Source: Pseudoalteromonas rhizosphaerae (GTDB lineage Bacteria > Pseudomonadota > Gammaproteobacteria > Enterobacterales > Alteromonadaceae). From it: a stretch of DNA of 64,000 nt. The stretch covers positions 558,001 to 622,000 of the forward strand of contig NZ_CABVLM010000001.1 of assembly GCF_902498845.1 (NCBI RefSeq). The letters are read 5' to 3'. This document shows, in pieces, positions 9,302-17,594 of this stretch (its first letter is position 1; every line of letters begins with the position of its first letter). Position numbers and translations under genes: made by a program. The notes beneath the pieces were generated by a model. The model ran no database searches. It had not been told where the DNA came from and saw only the letters and a list, made by a program, of their open reading frames with translations.

Positions 9302-11116
9302 ATGGGGTTTAAAAAGTCATCACAACAGGTTAGCACACCACGAAGACGATTTGTTCAAGGCTTAATTGCAGGAGGTGTACTTGCGGCTTTTCCGAGTGTA
9401 TTACATGCTGCATCATCTTTAGTAGCAGGAACAATAACAGGCACTGTGCCCGAACTTAGCGGCGAAGTAATTGATCTGGTTATAGATGAATCGCCGGTTA
9501 ACTTTACTGGCGTAATACGTATGGCGACAACTATCAATGGATCTATACCCGCCCCTACCTTGCGCCTCAAAGAAGGCGATGATGTTACTATTAGAGTAAC
9601 AAATAAGTTATCAGTACCGAGTTCAATTCATTGGCATGGCATTATTTTACCGTATCAAATGGATGGCGTGCCAGGTATCAGTTTTAAAGGCATTATGCCG
9701 GGCGAAACCTTTATTTATAAATTTAAGCTACAGCAAAGCGGTACATATTGGTATCACTCCCACAGTGGTTTTCAAGAAATGACAGGGATGTACGGTGCAT
9801 TAATTATTGAACCGCGAGAAAACGATATTATTAGTGCAGATAACGAACATGTTATTCAATTATCTGATTGGACTGATGATGACCCTATGGCGCTGTTCCG
9901 TAAATTAAAAGTACAGAGTGATGTATTTAACTTCAATCAACCTACTGTTCCAGAGTTTTTCGATGACGTTTCAAGCAGCAGTATTTCAAATGCTCTACAG
10001 CGCCGAAAAATGTGGAATCAGATGCGAATGAACCCTACAGACTTAGCTGATTTATCTGCATCAGCAATGACTTTTTTAATGAACGGTAGTACTCCAATGG
10101 CAAACTGGCGTGGATTATTTAAAGTCGGTGAAAAGCTTAGGTTAAGGTTTATTAATGGCTCTAGTAATAGCTTTTTTGACGTGCGTATCCCCGAGCTAAA
10201 ACTGACGGTTGTACAAGCAGATGGGCAAAACGTTGAACCAGTGACAGTTGATGAATTTAGATTCGGCCCTGGTGAAACCTATGACGTGATTGTTGAGCCA
10301 AAAAATGATGCGTATACGATTTTTGCTCAAAGCATGGACCGCTCAGGTTACGCAAAAGGAACTTTATCAACGGCACCTAATATTGATGCGCCAATACCTG
10401 CTCTGGATCCTGTTGAGTGGTTAACGATGACCGATATGATGGGCAATATGACCCACGGCGGTGAGCATTCTGCAATGGCTGGTATGTCAGGCATGAACTC
10501 TAAAAAAATGGATCATAGCGCAATGGGCCACGGTGCAATGGCGATGGATCATAGCAAACATGGTATGTCTGAAAACCCATTGGCGGTTGCCAGCTCTAAA
10601 GTGCGTCATGCAAAAACGGAGTATGGAGCCTCAGTTGATATGCGCGTTGATATGCCTAGAACAAATCTTGATGATCCCGGTATTGGTTTACGTAAAAATG
10701 GTCGCCGTGTTTTAACACTTGCAGATTTACACTCACTTGAAGGGATCACTAACCAGCAAGAGCCAGAAGCTGAAATTGAGCTGCATTTAACCGGCAACAT
10801 GGAGCGTTATAGCTGGTCATTTGATGGCTTAGAATTTGGTAAAAGCACGCCAGTGCATATGAAGCATAACCAACGTTTAAGAGTTATTTTACAAAACGAT
10901 ACCATGATGACACATCCTATGCATTTGCATGGTATGTGGAGTGATTTAGAAAACGAGCAAGGTGATGTGCAAGTGCGACGTCATACGATACCTGTTCAAC
11001 CCGCACAAAGAATCAGCTTCTTAACCACCCCTCACGATGTAGGGCGCTGGGCTTGGCATTGTCATTTATTATTCCATATGGATGCCGGCATGTTTAGAGA
11101 GGTAGTCGTATCATGA
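9302..11116 (+). CDS. copA: Periplasmic multicopper oxidase CopA
   Basis: 604 residues. The start carries a twin-arginine signal (STPRRRFVQG followed by a hydrophobic stretch and LHA). Three cupredoxin domains are marked by the copper motifs HWHG and YWYHSHSG in domain 1, and HPMHLHG and WHCHLLFHMDAGM at the C-terminus. A Met/His-rich linker at about residues 380-420 (repeats such as MAGMSGMNS, MDHSAMGH) is typical of CopA and binds Cu(I). The protein should oxidise or sequester copper in the periplasm. GGAGTAAGG precedes the ATG. The stop overlaps the copB start by 4 bp. Confidence 0.95.
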   Translation: MGFKKSSQQVSTPRRRFVQGLIAGGVLAAFPSVLHAASSLVAGTITGTVPELSGEVIDLVIDESPVNFTGVIRMATTINGSIPAPTLRLKEGDDVTIRVTNKLSVPSSIHWHGIILPYQMDGVPGISFKGIMPGETFIYKFKLQQSGTYWYHSHSGFQEMTGMYGALIIEPRENDIISADNEHVIQLSDWTDDDPMALFRKLKVQSDVFNFNQPTVPEFFDDVSSSSISNALQRRKMWNQMRMNPTDLADLSASAMTFLMNGSTPMANWRGLFKVGEKLRLRFINGSSNSFFDVRIPELKLTVVQADGQNVEPVTVDEFRFGPGETYDVIVEPKNDAYTIFAQSMDRSGYAKGTLSTAPNIDAPIPALDPVEWLTMTDMMGNMTHGGEHSAMAGMSGMNSKKMDHSAMGHGAMAMDHSKHGMSENPLAVASSKVRHAKTEYGASVDMRVDMPRTNLDDPGIGLRKNGRRVLTLADLHSLEGITNQQEPEAEIELHLTGNMERYSWSFDGLEFGKSTPVHMKHNQRLRVILQNDTMMTHPMHLHGMWSDLENEQGDVQVRRHTIPVQPAQRISFLTTPHDVGRWAWHCHLLFHMDAGMFREVVVS

Positions 11117-11976
11117 AACAATTAAAACTATCTAAATCATTAGGTTTATTAATGTTAACTGGGGCTTCATTAATTAGCTTCCCTTTATTAGCGCAAAGTG
11201 AAATGGCACAAAAGAGTAGCGCTAAGATGCAACCACAAGGGGGAGATGCACCTAAAGATGCAAGAGACCCTCATGCTTACTCTGCGGGAACAACTTTAAC
11301 AGAAGGCCCATATGTGCTTGAGGGCAATGAGCGATTAACACTCGCTGATGAGCATCCATTTTACGCATTACTAGGCGATCGTCTTGAATATAATGAGCAA
11401 GCAAATGCAGGTGTATTTGACTTACAAGCATGGTACGGCACTACCTTTGATCGATTGGTAGTTAAAACTGAGGGGGATTTCAGCGAAGGAAGCCTTGAGG
11501 AAAACCAAACCGATATTTTATGGGGTCACGCCGTATCAGCATATTGGGATACTCAAGCAGGTGTTCGTCTTGATTACAATAAAGAAGGTGAAAATCGGCA
11601 ATGGTTGGCTTTTGGCTTACAAGGTTTAGCCCCTTACTGGTTTGAACTTGATATGACAGCGTACGTAGGTGAGCGAGGCAGTACCGCATTTACGTTAGAG
11701 GCAGAGTACGAACTACTACTCACGCAAAAGTTAATTATACAACCGCGAGCCGAAATTACACTTTATGGCAAAAACGATAAACAAAACGAACTTGGAAGTG
11801 GCCTATCAAGCAGCGCGATTGGCTTTAGGGTTCGTTATGAGTTTACACGCCAGTTTGCGCCCTATATTGGCGTTGAATGGAGCAATAAATTTGGCAGTAC
11901 CGCCGACTATGCCACATCAAGTGGACAAAGTAGCAATAACACCGCATTTGTTGCGGGTATTAAATTTTGGTTTTAA
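11113..11976 (+). CDS. copB: Outer-membrane copper resistance protein CopB
   Basis: 287 residues with a signal peptide ending near LLAQS. The mature protein matches the CopB core: DPHAYSAG, LLGDRLEY, then alternating beta strands (FDLQAWYGTTFDRLVVKTEGD, broken here only by description) and a C-terminal aromatic residue (KFWF) typical of outer-membrane barrels. Unlike many CopB proteins it has only a short Met-containing N-terminal linker, without long Met/His repeats. The start overlaps the copA stop (ATGA), so the two are coupled. Confidence 0.9.
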   Translation: MKQLKLSKSLGLLMLTGASLISFPLLAQSEMAQKSSAKMQPQGGDAPKDARDPHAYSAGTTLTEGPYVLEGNERLTLADEHPFYALLGDRLEYNEQANAGVFDLQAWYGTTFDRLVVKTEGDFSEGSLEENQTDILWGHAVSAYWDTQAGVRLDYNKEGENRQWLAFGLQGLAPYWFELDMTAYVGERGSTAFTLEAEYELLLTQKLIIQPRAEITLYGKNDKQNELGSGLSSSAIGFRVRYEFTRQFAPYIGVEWSNKFGSTADYATSSGQSSNNTAFVAGIKFWF

Positions 11977-11998
11977 TCATTTTAAATAAGAGGTAATT

Positions 11999-12406
11999 AT
12001 GAAGTTATTTAATTCTGCAGTAGTTATTTTAGGTTTAGTGCTTACATTTTCCGCATCAGCACATATATCACTCAAGCAATCAACACCTGCGCAAGAAGCC
12101 ATGTTAATGAAAAGCCCAGAGCAACTTTCGTTAACTTTTGGTGGTGAAGTAAGGCTAGCAAAAGTCATCATCAAAGATGAAAAAAATAAATCAATAAACT
12201 TTGATTTCAAACCTAGCTCCACCCCAAGCACAGACTTTAATTGGTCGCTGCCGAGTTTAGCACATGGTACCTACACGGTTAAATGGACAGTACTTGGGGG
12301 GGATGGACATAAAATGTCAGATTCGTTTTCTTTTATGGTACATCAAAGTGAGTCAAGTAATATGATGCAAGAACAATCTAATGCCCACAGCAAACACAAT
12401 CATTAA
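11999..12406 (+). CDS. copC: Periplasmic copper-binding protein CopC
   Basis: 135 residues, with a cleavable signal ending at SASA. The first mature residue is the histidine that ligates copper in CopC proteins (HISLKQSTPAQ). The Ig-like fold has the family signature SLTFGGEVRLAKV and ends GGDGHKMSDSFSF, whose Asp/His are the other Cu(II) ligands in the family. The tail is His-rich (NAHSKHNH). The gene lies between copB and copD with short spacers, and the protein probably delivers copper to CopD. Confidence 0.93.
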   Translation: MKLFNSAVVILGLVLTFSASAHISLKQSTPAQEAMLMKSPEQLSLTFGGEVRLAKVIIKDEKNKSINFDFKPSSTPSTDFNWSLPSLAHGTYTVKWTVLGGDGHKMSDSFSFMVHQSESSNMMQEQSNAHSKHNH

Positions 12407-12414
12407 GTAGCAGC

Positions 12415-13323
12415 ATGATACAAGTAAGTGAATGGTCAGTACTTTTACTATTATTAAAGCTAGCAAGCTATAGTGCTTTGGCCGCACTTGCTGGTACTTT
12501 TTTAATTCGTTTTATTATCGCCAGTAATTTATCTGGTCATCACTTTATAAGTTTCTCTCAGTATTTAAAGCGCTGGCAAATTCAATGTGTGGCATTGGGT
12601 TTTATTGCTGTCATTTTACAAGTACCAATTGAAGCTGGTGCAATTGCAGAATCTGGTGTAGCGGGAATGCTAGACCCTTTTATGCAAGAGATTGTTTGGC
12701 AATCAGTTATAGGAGAACAAGCTCTTTTCAGAGGCGCAGCGCTTTTTGTGGCTATGATTGTTGCACTTAATTGGCGCATTAACATAAAGCACCGTTTTGC
12801 AGTGGTTATAAATAATACAGTTATGTTGGTTTTGCTTATATCTATTGCATATAGCTTCACTTTCACAGGTCACAGTGCAAATGAAAATGGGTTAGTAAAA
12901 AGCATGTTAACTTTTCACCTTCTTGCAATAGCAAGTTGGGTGGGGTCACTGTGGCCACTATATAAAAGCTGTACCATATTATCTGTTCATGAAGTTAAGA
13001 AGGTAATGCACCTGTTTGGGCACTTAGCCATCATCGTTGTATTTGTGCTGCTTATTTCAGGTTTAGCGCTTTTGCTTAATTACCTGCATTCGTTATCAGC
13101 GCTGTTCACGTCAAGTTATGGGCAATTAATTTTGCTAAAACTGCTACTAGTGAGCGCGATGCTTATGATGGGGGCTTGGCACAAACTAATTTTAGTTCCG
13201 AGAATCACCCAAAAACAGCATGTAGGTACACTAAAACGTTCCATCAGTGTAGAAATGCTGATAGCTGCTTTTGTACTTATTACAACAAGCGTGTTCACCA
13301 CACTTGTTGGTCCCCCAAATTAA
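12415..13323 (+). CDS. copD: Inner-membrane copper protein CopD
   Basis: 302 residues with about eight hydrophobic segments. Features of the CopD/PcoD family are visible: FTFTGHSANENG (conserved GHxA), FHLLAIASWVGSLWPL, and LKLLLVSAMLMMGAWHK. It starts 8 bp after the copC stop. CopD is thought to take copper from CopC across the inner membrane; the direction of transport is not settled by sequence. Confidence 0.92.
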   Translation: MIQVSEWSVLLLLLKLASYSALAALAGTFLIRFIIASNLSGHHFISFSQYLKRWQIQCVALGFIAVILQVPIEAGAIAESGVAGMLDPFMQEIVWQSVIGEQALFRGAALFVAMIVALNWRINIKHRFAVVINNTVMLVLLISIAYSFTFTGHSANENGLVKSMLTFHLLAIASWVGSLWPLYKSCTILSVHEVKKVMHLFGHLAIIVVFVLLISGLALLLNYLHSLSALFTSSYGQLILLKLLLVSAMLMMGAWHKLILVPRITQKQHVGTLKRSISVEMLIAAFVLITTSVFTTLVGPPN

Positions 13324-13343
13324 TTTAATAAAAAGAGAGCAAC

Positions 13344-13832
13344 ATGTTTAATAACTCTGCAAAAATAATCATAACATCGCTATTACTTTTTGGCGCATTG
13401 AACTCACTAGCTGTAAGCGCACACAAGAATGAGGAACATGCAAATGAGCGTGTGTTATTTGTTGGTACCGATACCCCAGCTGCGCAAGCAGTAAGTGCCT
13501 TTCACCAAGCATTAAATCAAAGTGATCAAAAAAAAGCTCGCTCATTATTAGCTGATAACGTCATTATTTTTGAAGGCGGAGGCGTTGAGCGTTCTGCCGA
13601 TGAATATGCAAATCACCACATGCTAGCGGATATGAAATACCTCAGTTCGGTTAATAGCAAACTATTAGAACATCAGGTTTATATAAGTGGTGATATCGCT
13701 TACTCCATTTCGCGAAGTGAAACGATGGGCAGCTACAAAGGTAAAGCCATTAACACAACGGGTATGGAGTCAATGACTCTAAAAAAGACCCGCAATGGCT
13801 GGAAAATCACACATATTCATTGGTCAAATTAA
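13344..13832 (+). CDS. Secreted NTF2-like (SnoaL/DUF4440-type) protein
   Basis: 162 residues. The N-terminus is a signal peptide (IIITSLLLFGALNSLAVSA) followed by a short His-containing segment. Residues ~45-160 fit the NTF2-like fold: VSAFHQALNQSDQKKARSLL, NVIIFEGGGVERS, and a final ITHIHWS. Enzymes and binding proteins share this fold, so no reaction can be assigned. The position inside the cop operon (20 bp after copD, 9 bp before the DUF411 gene) suggests a periplasmic role in copper handling. Confidence 0.8.
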   Translation: MFNNSAKIIITSLLLFGALNSLAVSAHKNEEHANERVLFVGTDTPAAQAVSAFHQALNQSDQKKARSLLADNVIIFEGGGVERSADEYANHHMLADMKYLSSVNSKLLEHQVYISGDIAYSISRSETMGSYKGKAINTTGMESMTLKKTRNGWKITHIHWSN

Positions 13833-13841
13833 GGAAGTAAC

Positions 13842-14366
13842 ATGCGATTAACGTACATAACAACTGCACTTTCAGTGATGTTGGCGGTGTCTATATCAGT
13901 AAAAAGTATGGAAAACCCACACAGTGTATTGCCAGTCCAAGAGGCCATAGAAAAAGATAAAACAGAGATTGAGTTGACAGTTTATAAAAGTAAAAACTGT
14001 GGGTGCTGTAAAAAATGGATTGAGCATATTAATGAAAGTGGCATTAAAACAAAAGCAATAGATGTTGCTGATATGGGGCTAATTAAAGCTCAATATCAAA
14101 TAAAGCCAAATATGCGCTCATGCCATAGCGCTGTTTCAGCCGATGGGTATGTTTTTGAAGGGCACGTGCCAGCTAAATATATAAAGCAGTTTTTAGCTGA
14201 ACAACACCCTCAGAAAACGATCGGGCTGACAGTTCCGGCAATGCCTGTTGGCACGCCAGGTATGGAGATGGGCAATCGTTTTCATAAATATAATATTGAA
14301 GTACTTACTCAAGATTCACAGCAACATACTTATAAGCATATCAGCAAATACGCAGTGCAGTTTTAA
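13842..14366 (+). CDS. DUF411 (CopG-like) periplasmic metal-binding protein
   Basis: 174 residues with an N-terminal hydrophobic signal. The DUF411 hallmark CGCCKKW appears at about residue 50, followed by MRSCHSAV and the phrase GHVPAKYIKQFL and the C-terminal GLTVPAMPVGTPGME. The domain has a thioredoxin-like fold and is often linked with copper operons (CopG). Probably binds or transfers copper in the periplasm. The gene is the sixth of the cop operon; a 142-bp gap follows. Confidence 0.9.
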   Translation: MRLTYITTALSVMLAVSISVKSMENPHSVLPVQEAIEKDKTEIELTVYKSKNCGCCKKWIEHINESGIKTKAIDVADMGLIKAQYQIKPNMRSCHSAVSADGYVFEGHVPAKYIKQFLAEQHPQKTIGLTVPAMPVGTPGMEMGNRFHKYNIEVLTQDSQQHTYKHISKYAVQF

Positions 14367-14508
14367 CTCTTATGGCATAGTTATTGAGTTAGCCGTAAGT
14401 ATTGATGCGATGATTAAATATATAGTGGGCTTACGCCTTATAAATTGTAAGTAATACCCCTTAGTATAAATAAAATACAAGTTGAACAACTGAAAAGGAG
14501 CCATTGTA

Positions 14509-15018
14509 ATGTCACAGTATTTAAAATTTTTCTTAATGATAGCCACATCAACATTAGTCATGTTTGTACTAATGTATTTGAATAGTTATCAGCTAAGCCA
14601 TGTGTTTTTTAGTGAAACGCGTACCTATATGGCTATTTATATGGGGGCTGCAATGGCGGTAGTTATGCTGTTGTTTATGCTAAATATGTATAAGGATAAA
14701 AAGAAAAACAGCGTAGTTTTAGGGATCAGCATTATTAGCTTTGTAGGCGCATTATTTTTAGTACGTTCGCAAATAACGGTCAACGATCAGTCTTGGATGT
14801 CAGCCATGATACCGCATCATTCAATCGCTATACTGACTAGTGATAGAGCTAATATCAAAGACAAGCGCGTCCAAGAGCTTGCAACAAATATTATTGAAGC
14901 ACAGCGTCGTGAGATTAAAGAGATGCAGTGGTTACTGAACGATATAGAAAAAAATGGCCTAGCAGAAACTCAGGAACAAGCACAATCTAGAGCTGTACCG
15001 GATTTTAATGCTAAGTAA
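14509..15018 (+). CDS. DUF305 membrane protein
   Basis: 169 residues with three hydrophobic segments in the first ~85 residues, then a C-terminal DUF305/ferritin-like segment with SWMSAMIPHHSIAIL, in which two adjacent histidines and a methionine are the usual metal ligands, and ELATNIIEAQRREIKEMQWLL. DUF305 proteins often sit in copper and silver resistance islands. AAAGGAG precedes the start. Membrane-anchored, with the His/Met domain probably facing the periplasm. Confidence 0.85.
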   Translation: MSQYLKFFLMIATSTLVMFVLMYLNSYQLSHVFFSETRTYMAIYMGAAMAVVMLLFMLNMYKDKKKNSVVLGISIISFVGALFLVRSQITVNDQSWMSAMIPHHSIAILTSDRANIKDKRVQELATNIIEAQRREIKEMQWLLNDIEKNGLAETQEQAQSRAVPDFNAK

Positions 15019-15051
15019 AATTTTATAAGAATACGTAAAAGGGAGCTAAAC

Positions 15052-15783
15052 ATGAGTAAATCAGCAGAGCTTTATAGAATGGCAACAGATGAGCATATTT
15101 GCCCATTTGGCTTAAAGTCAAAAGACCTTCTAGAACGCGAGGGTTATGATGTTAATGATCACTTATTATCTTCTCGTGAACAAACAGATAAATTTAAAGC
15201 AAAGCACAACGTAGAGACCACACCACAAACATTTATTGCTGATAAACGTATCGGTGGTTATGACGACTTACGTGATTACTTTGATAAGCCAAAAGCTGGA
15301 CAGCAAGGTACAACTTACACCCCGGTTATTGCAATCTTCGCGGTCGCATTTTTACTAAGTTTGGCATTTAGTTTTGCAATGGGTCATGGATTAATTTCCA
15401 TGAAAACCGTGGAGCTATTTGTTGCGTTAACTATGGCTGTGTTGGCAATACAAAAACTTCAAGATTTATTTAGTTTCTCAAATTCATTTATCACTTATGA
15501 CTTAGTGGCGATGAAAGTAGTGAGGTATGCCTATGTTTACCCATTTTTAGAAGCGTTTGTTGGTATTGGAATGATAGCTGGGTTGCCAGCATATAGTATT
15601 GCTCCTATTTCATTATTTATTGGTGGTGTTGGTGCTGTTTCTGTTTTTAAAGCCGTATATATAGATAAGCGGGAACTCAAATGTGCATGTGTAGGCGGTG
15701 ATAGTAATGTACCGTTAGGCTTTATTTCACTTACAGAAAACCTGTTTATGATCGCTGCTGGGATATGGATGCTTGCCAGGTAG
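15052..15783 (+). CDS. Glutaredoxin-MauE/DoxX-type membrane fusion protein
   Basis: 243 residues. Residues 1-80 look like a glutaredoxin domain (EHICPFGLKSKDLLEREGY, TTPQTFIADKRIGGYDDL), but the usual CPYC site reads CPFG, so only the first cysteine remains. Residues ~90-240 contain four or five helices resembling the MauE/DoxX membrane module, with KCACVGG near the end. It is the last gene of the cop segment, 33 bp after DUF305. A redox or metal-handling role in the membrane is inferred from the neighbours. Confidence 0.8.
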   Translation: MSKSAELYRMATDEHICPFGLKSKDLLEREGYDVNDHLLSSREQTDKFKAKHNVETTPQTFIADKRIGGYDDLRDYFDKPKAGQQGTTYTPVIAIFAVAFLLSLAFSFAMGHGLISMKTVELFVALTMAVLAIQKLQDLFSFSNSFITYDLVAMKVVRYAYVYPFLEAFVGIGMIAGLPAYSIAPISLFIGGVGAVSVFKAVYIDKRELKCACVGGDSNVPLGFISLTENLFMIAAGIWMLAR

Positions 15784-15955
15784 AAGATAAAGTATTTAAT
15801 TTAAAAATATAATGAACAGTTTATTTATGGGGGTACCTGACTCAGTCTAAAGTCTGAATTATCTCTTTGAGTCCAGCATCAATCTGTTCTGACACTTCGA
15901 AGACCTCACCAACTTCGATTGCTAATTAGCTAAAAGTGTTTTTGACGATAAATAG

Positions 15956-15991
15956 TTAATTGGCACTGTAAAAACTCACAGTGCCAATTAA
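15956..15991. terminator. Bidirectional terminator between the cop and czc operons
   Basis: Perfect 14-bp inverted repeat TTAATTGGCACTGT / ACAGTGCCAATTAA with an 8-nt loop, between convergent genes ending at 15783 and 16000. Confidence 0.75.
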
Positions 15992-15999
15992 CAATTAGA

Positions 16000-16326
16000 T
16001 TAGAAATCGTTCTTCGATTTTACATCTACAAGCTGACCATTTTTAGCTATTTTGAAATAAACTTGTTCACTATCATTTGATGCTTGGATAATATAAGTAT
16101 CATCGCTCTCGTTTACGACAGTAAATGCTTCTGAAGAAATACCTTTCCAAGAATCATTTAGTTTTCCAACCTCAAAACCATAGTCTTTAAAGGCCAATTT
16201 CTTTATTGATTTAGCTGCAATACTAATAGCTTGTTGATCGCTAACGTGACCATGATCACTATGTGCTAGAACACCAGTACTCATTAATGAAATACAAACT
16301 AATGCTATTGGAATTAATCTATTCAT
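16000..16326 (-). CDS. Small periplasmic DUF6488-type protein
   Basis: 108 residues with a signal peptide ending VLAHS; the mature N-terminus HSDHGHVS is His-rich and could bind metal. The rest resembles a PepSY/DUF6488-like alpha-beta domain (AISIAAKSIKKLAFKDYGFE ... YFKIAKNGQLVDVK). It is the last gene of the czc operon, 28 bp after the anchor protein. It often accompanies metal RND clusters in marine gammaproteobacteria (recalled, not checked); the function is unknown. Confidence 0.75.
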   Translation of the reverse strand: MNRLIPIALVCISLMSTGVLAHSDHGHVSDQQAISIAAKSIKKLAFKDYGFEVGKLNDSWKGISSEAFTVVNESDDTYIIQASNDSEQVYFKIAKNGQLVDVKSKNDF

Positions 16327-16354
16327 TGTTTTCTCCTATTAAGTTTTAAGTTTA

Positions 16355-16882
16355 TTATTTTAAGCCAATTACTTTATATTGTCCTTTTACTAAAAGCTGT
16401 ATAGCTACGGGGTTATCTGAGTTGTTTTTCCAGTACCAGCCATGTGAGCCCCCAAATGGGGCGGTAAAGCTGCCCTTCATTTCGCTTAAATTGGCAATTG
16501 CATAGCTTTCGAAGTAACCGGTTGTGTCTCCTGCTGGCTCTCCGTGTAAATCAAAATGTAAAGAAGCGCCATCGGTCATCCATTCGTAGGTCATTTTTTC
16601 ATATTGTTGCATCTCAAATTTATATTCAACCCCGCGATTTGCAGGGATAGTGACTTCAATTGTTTGAAACTCATCACTGCCCACTTGCAATGAATCTGAT
16701 GTTTTAAGTGGTTTTTGCGCTGATGCCTGAGCTATTTTAGTAACGCCCAGTTGTTTACCGAGTCCGGTTGGATCAATGTTATATTCTGCCGGAAGGATAA
16801 ATAGCACAAAGGCGATTATCGCAACTAATGAAGCGGTGATACTGGCTTTTATAAGTGTTTTTGAACTAACTGTATGTTGCAT
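16355..16882 (-). CDS. Single-pass membrane anchor protein of the metal efflux operon
   Basis: 175 residues. One N-terminal hydrophobic helix (ASLVAIIAFVLFILPAEYN) anchors a periplasmic domain rich in aromatic residues (YKFEMQQYEKMTYEW, GSHGWYWKNNSDNPV). Proteins like this are annotated only as transmembrane anchor proteins. It starts 13 bp after hupE, so it belongs to the operon. It could help assemble the efflux complex or HupE, which is inference. Confidence 0.7.
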   Translation of the reverse strand: MQHTVSSKTLIKASITASLVAIIAFVLFILPAEYNIDPTGLGKQLGVTKIAQASAQKPLKTSDSLQVGSDEFQTIEVTIPANRGVEYKFEMQQYEKMTYEWMTDGASLHFDLHGEPAGDTTGYFESYAIANLSEMKGSFTAPFGGSHGWYWKNNSDNPVAIQLLVKGQYKVIGLK

Positions 16883-16895
16883 ATATTTCTCTAAA

Positions 16896-17594
16896 TTAAT
16901 TAATTATATAGCCGGTTAATTGAAGGCCGACTAGCATTAAGCCGGCACTCATTAACGCACCGTTGATAAATGTTGAAAAACGATGAAATGACGGCCGTTT
17001 ACGCCACACATTAATGGCAATTAAAATAACTGCGAGCGCTAAAAATTGGCCAAGCTCTACGCCAATATTAAAGGCGATTAGGTTTGTCAGTAATCCATCT
17101 TCGGGTAATTGAAACTCTTGTAACTTGGTTGCTAGACCAAAGCCATGAAACAAACCAAAAATAAGCACCGCCATTTTTGTATTTGGCTGCCAATTAAAAC
17201 AACGCTTAAACCCACCTAAGTTATCAAAGCCCTTATAAATAACTGAAAAACCAATAATAGCGTCAATTAAATAGGCATTAATCTGAATATCGCCAAGCAC
17301 ACCTAATAGTAACGTTGTGCTGTGGCCGATGGTGAACATGGTGACATACAGCAAAACCTCTTTACTGCGATACAAAAAGAAGATAACACCGATTAAAAAC
17401 AATATATGGTCGTAACCGGTGATCATGTGCTTTGCACCAATATAAATAAATGGCACAAACTGTACGCCTTGGTTTTGCTCTAAAAAAGCGCGAGTGCTGT
17501 CATCAACTCCATGGGCCAAGGTCTCAAAGCTAAGAAAAGCCAAAACAAGCACCATAATCATTATGCTAACGTTTATTATTTTAGTTGACATCAT
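16896..17594 (-). CDS. HupE/UreJ-family membrane protein (metal transporter)
   Basis: 232 residues from ATG 17594, chosen because it sits on the end of czcA (14-bp overlap); an upstream in-frame ATG at 17612 is possible. It has a signal-like N-terminus ending ETLAHG and then about six helices with the metal-binding patterns GAKHMITGYDHILFL and FGLFHGFGLA, typical of HupE/UreJ nickel/cobalt permeases. In a Czc operon it may move Ni, Co or Zn. The direction of transport is not deducible here. Confidence 0.85.
   Translation of the reverse strand: MMSTKIINVSIMIMVLVLAFLSFETLAHGVDDSTRAFLEQNQGVQFVPFIYIGAKHMITGYDHILFLIGVIFFLYRSKEVLLYVTMFTIGHSTTLLLGVLGDIQINAYLIDAIIGFSVIYKGFDNLGGFKRCFNWQPNTKMAVLIFGLFHGFGLATKLQEFQLPEDGLLTNLIAFNIGVELGQFLALAVILIAINVWRKRPSFHRFSTFINGALMSAGLMLVGLQLTGYIIN

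Noticed and set aside
15840..15930. Minus-strand peptide-like stretch (27 codons, containing EVSEQIDAGLKEII) ending in TGA
   Set aside because: Might be the C-terminal remnant of a lost gene, but it is too short and without start or known match.
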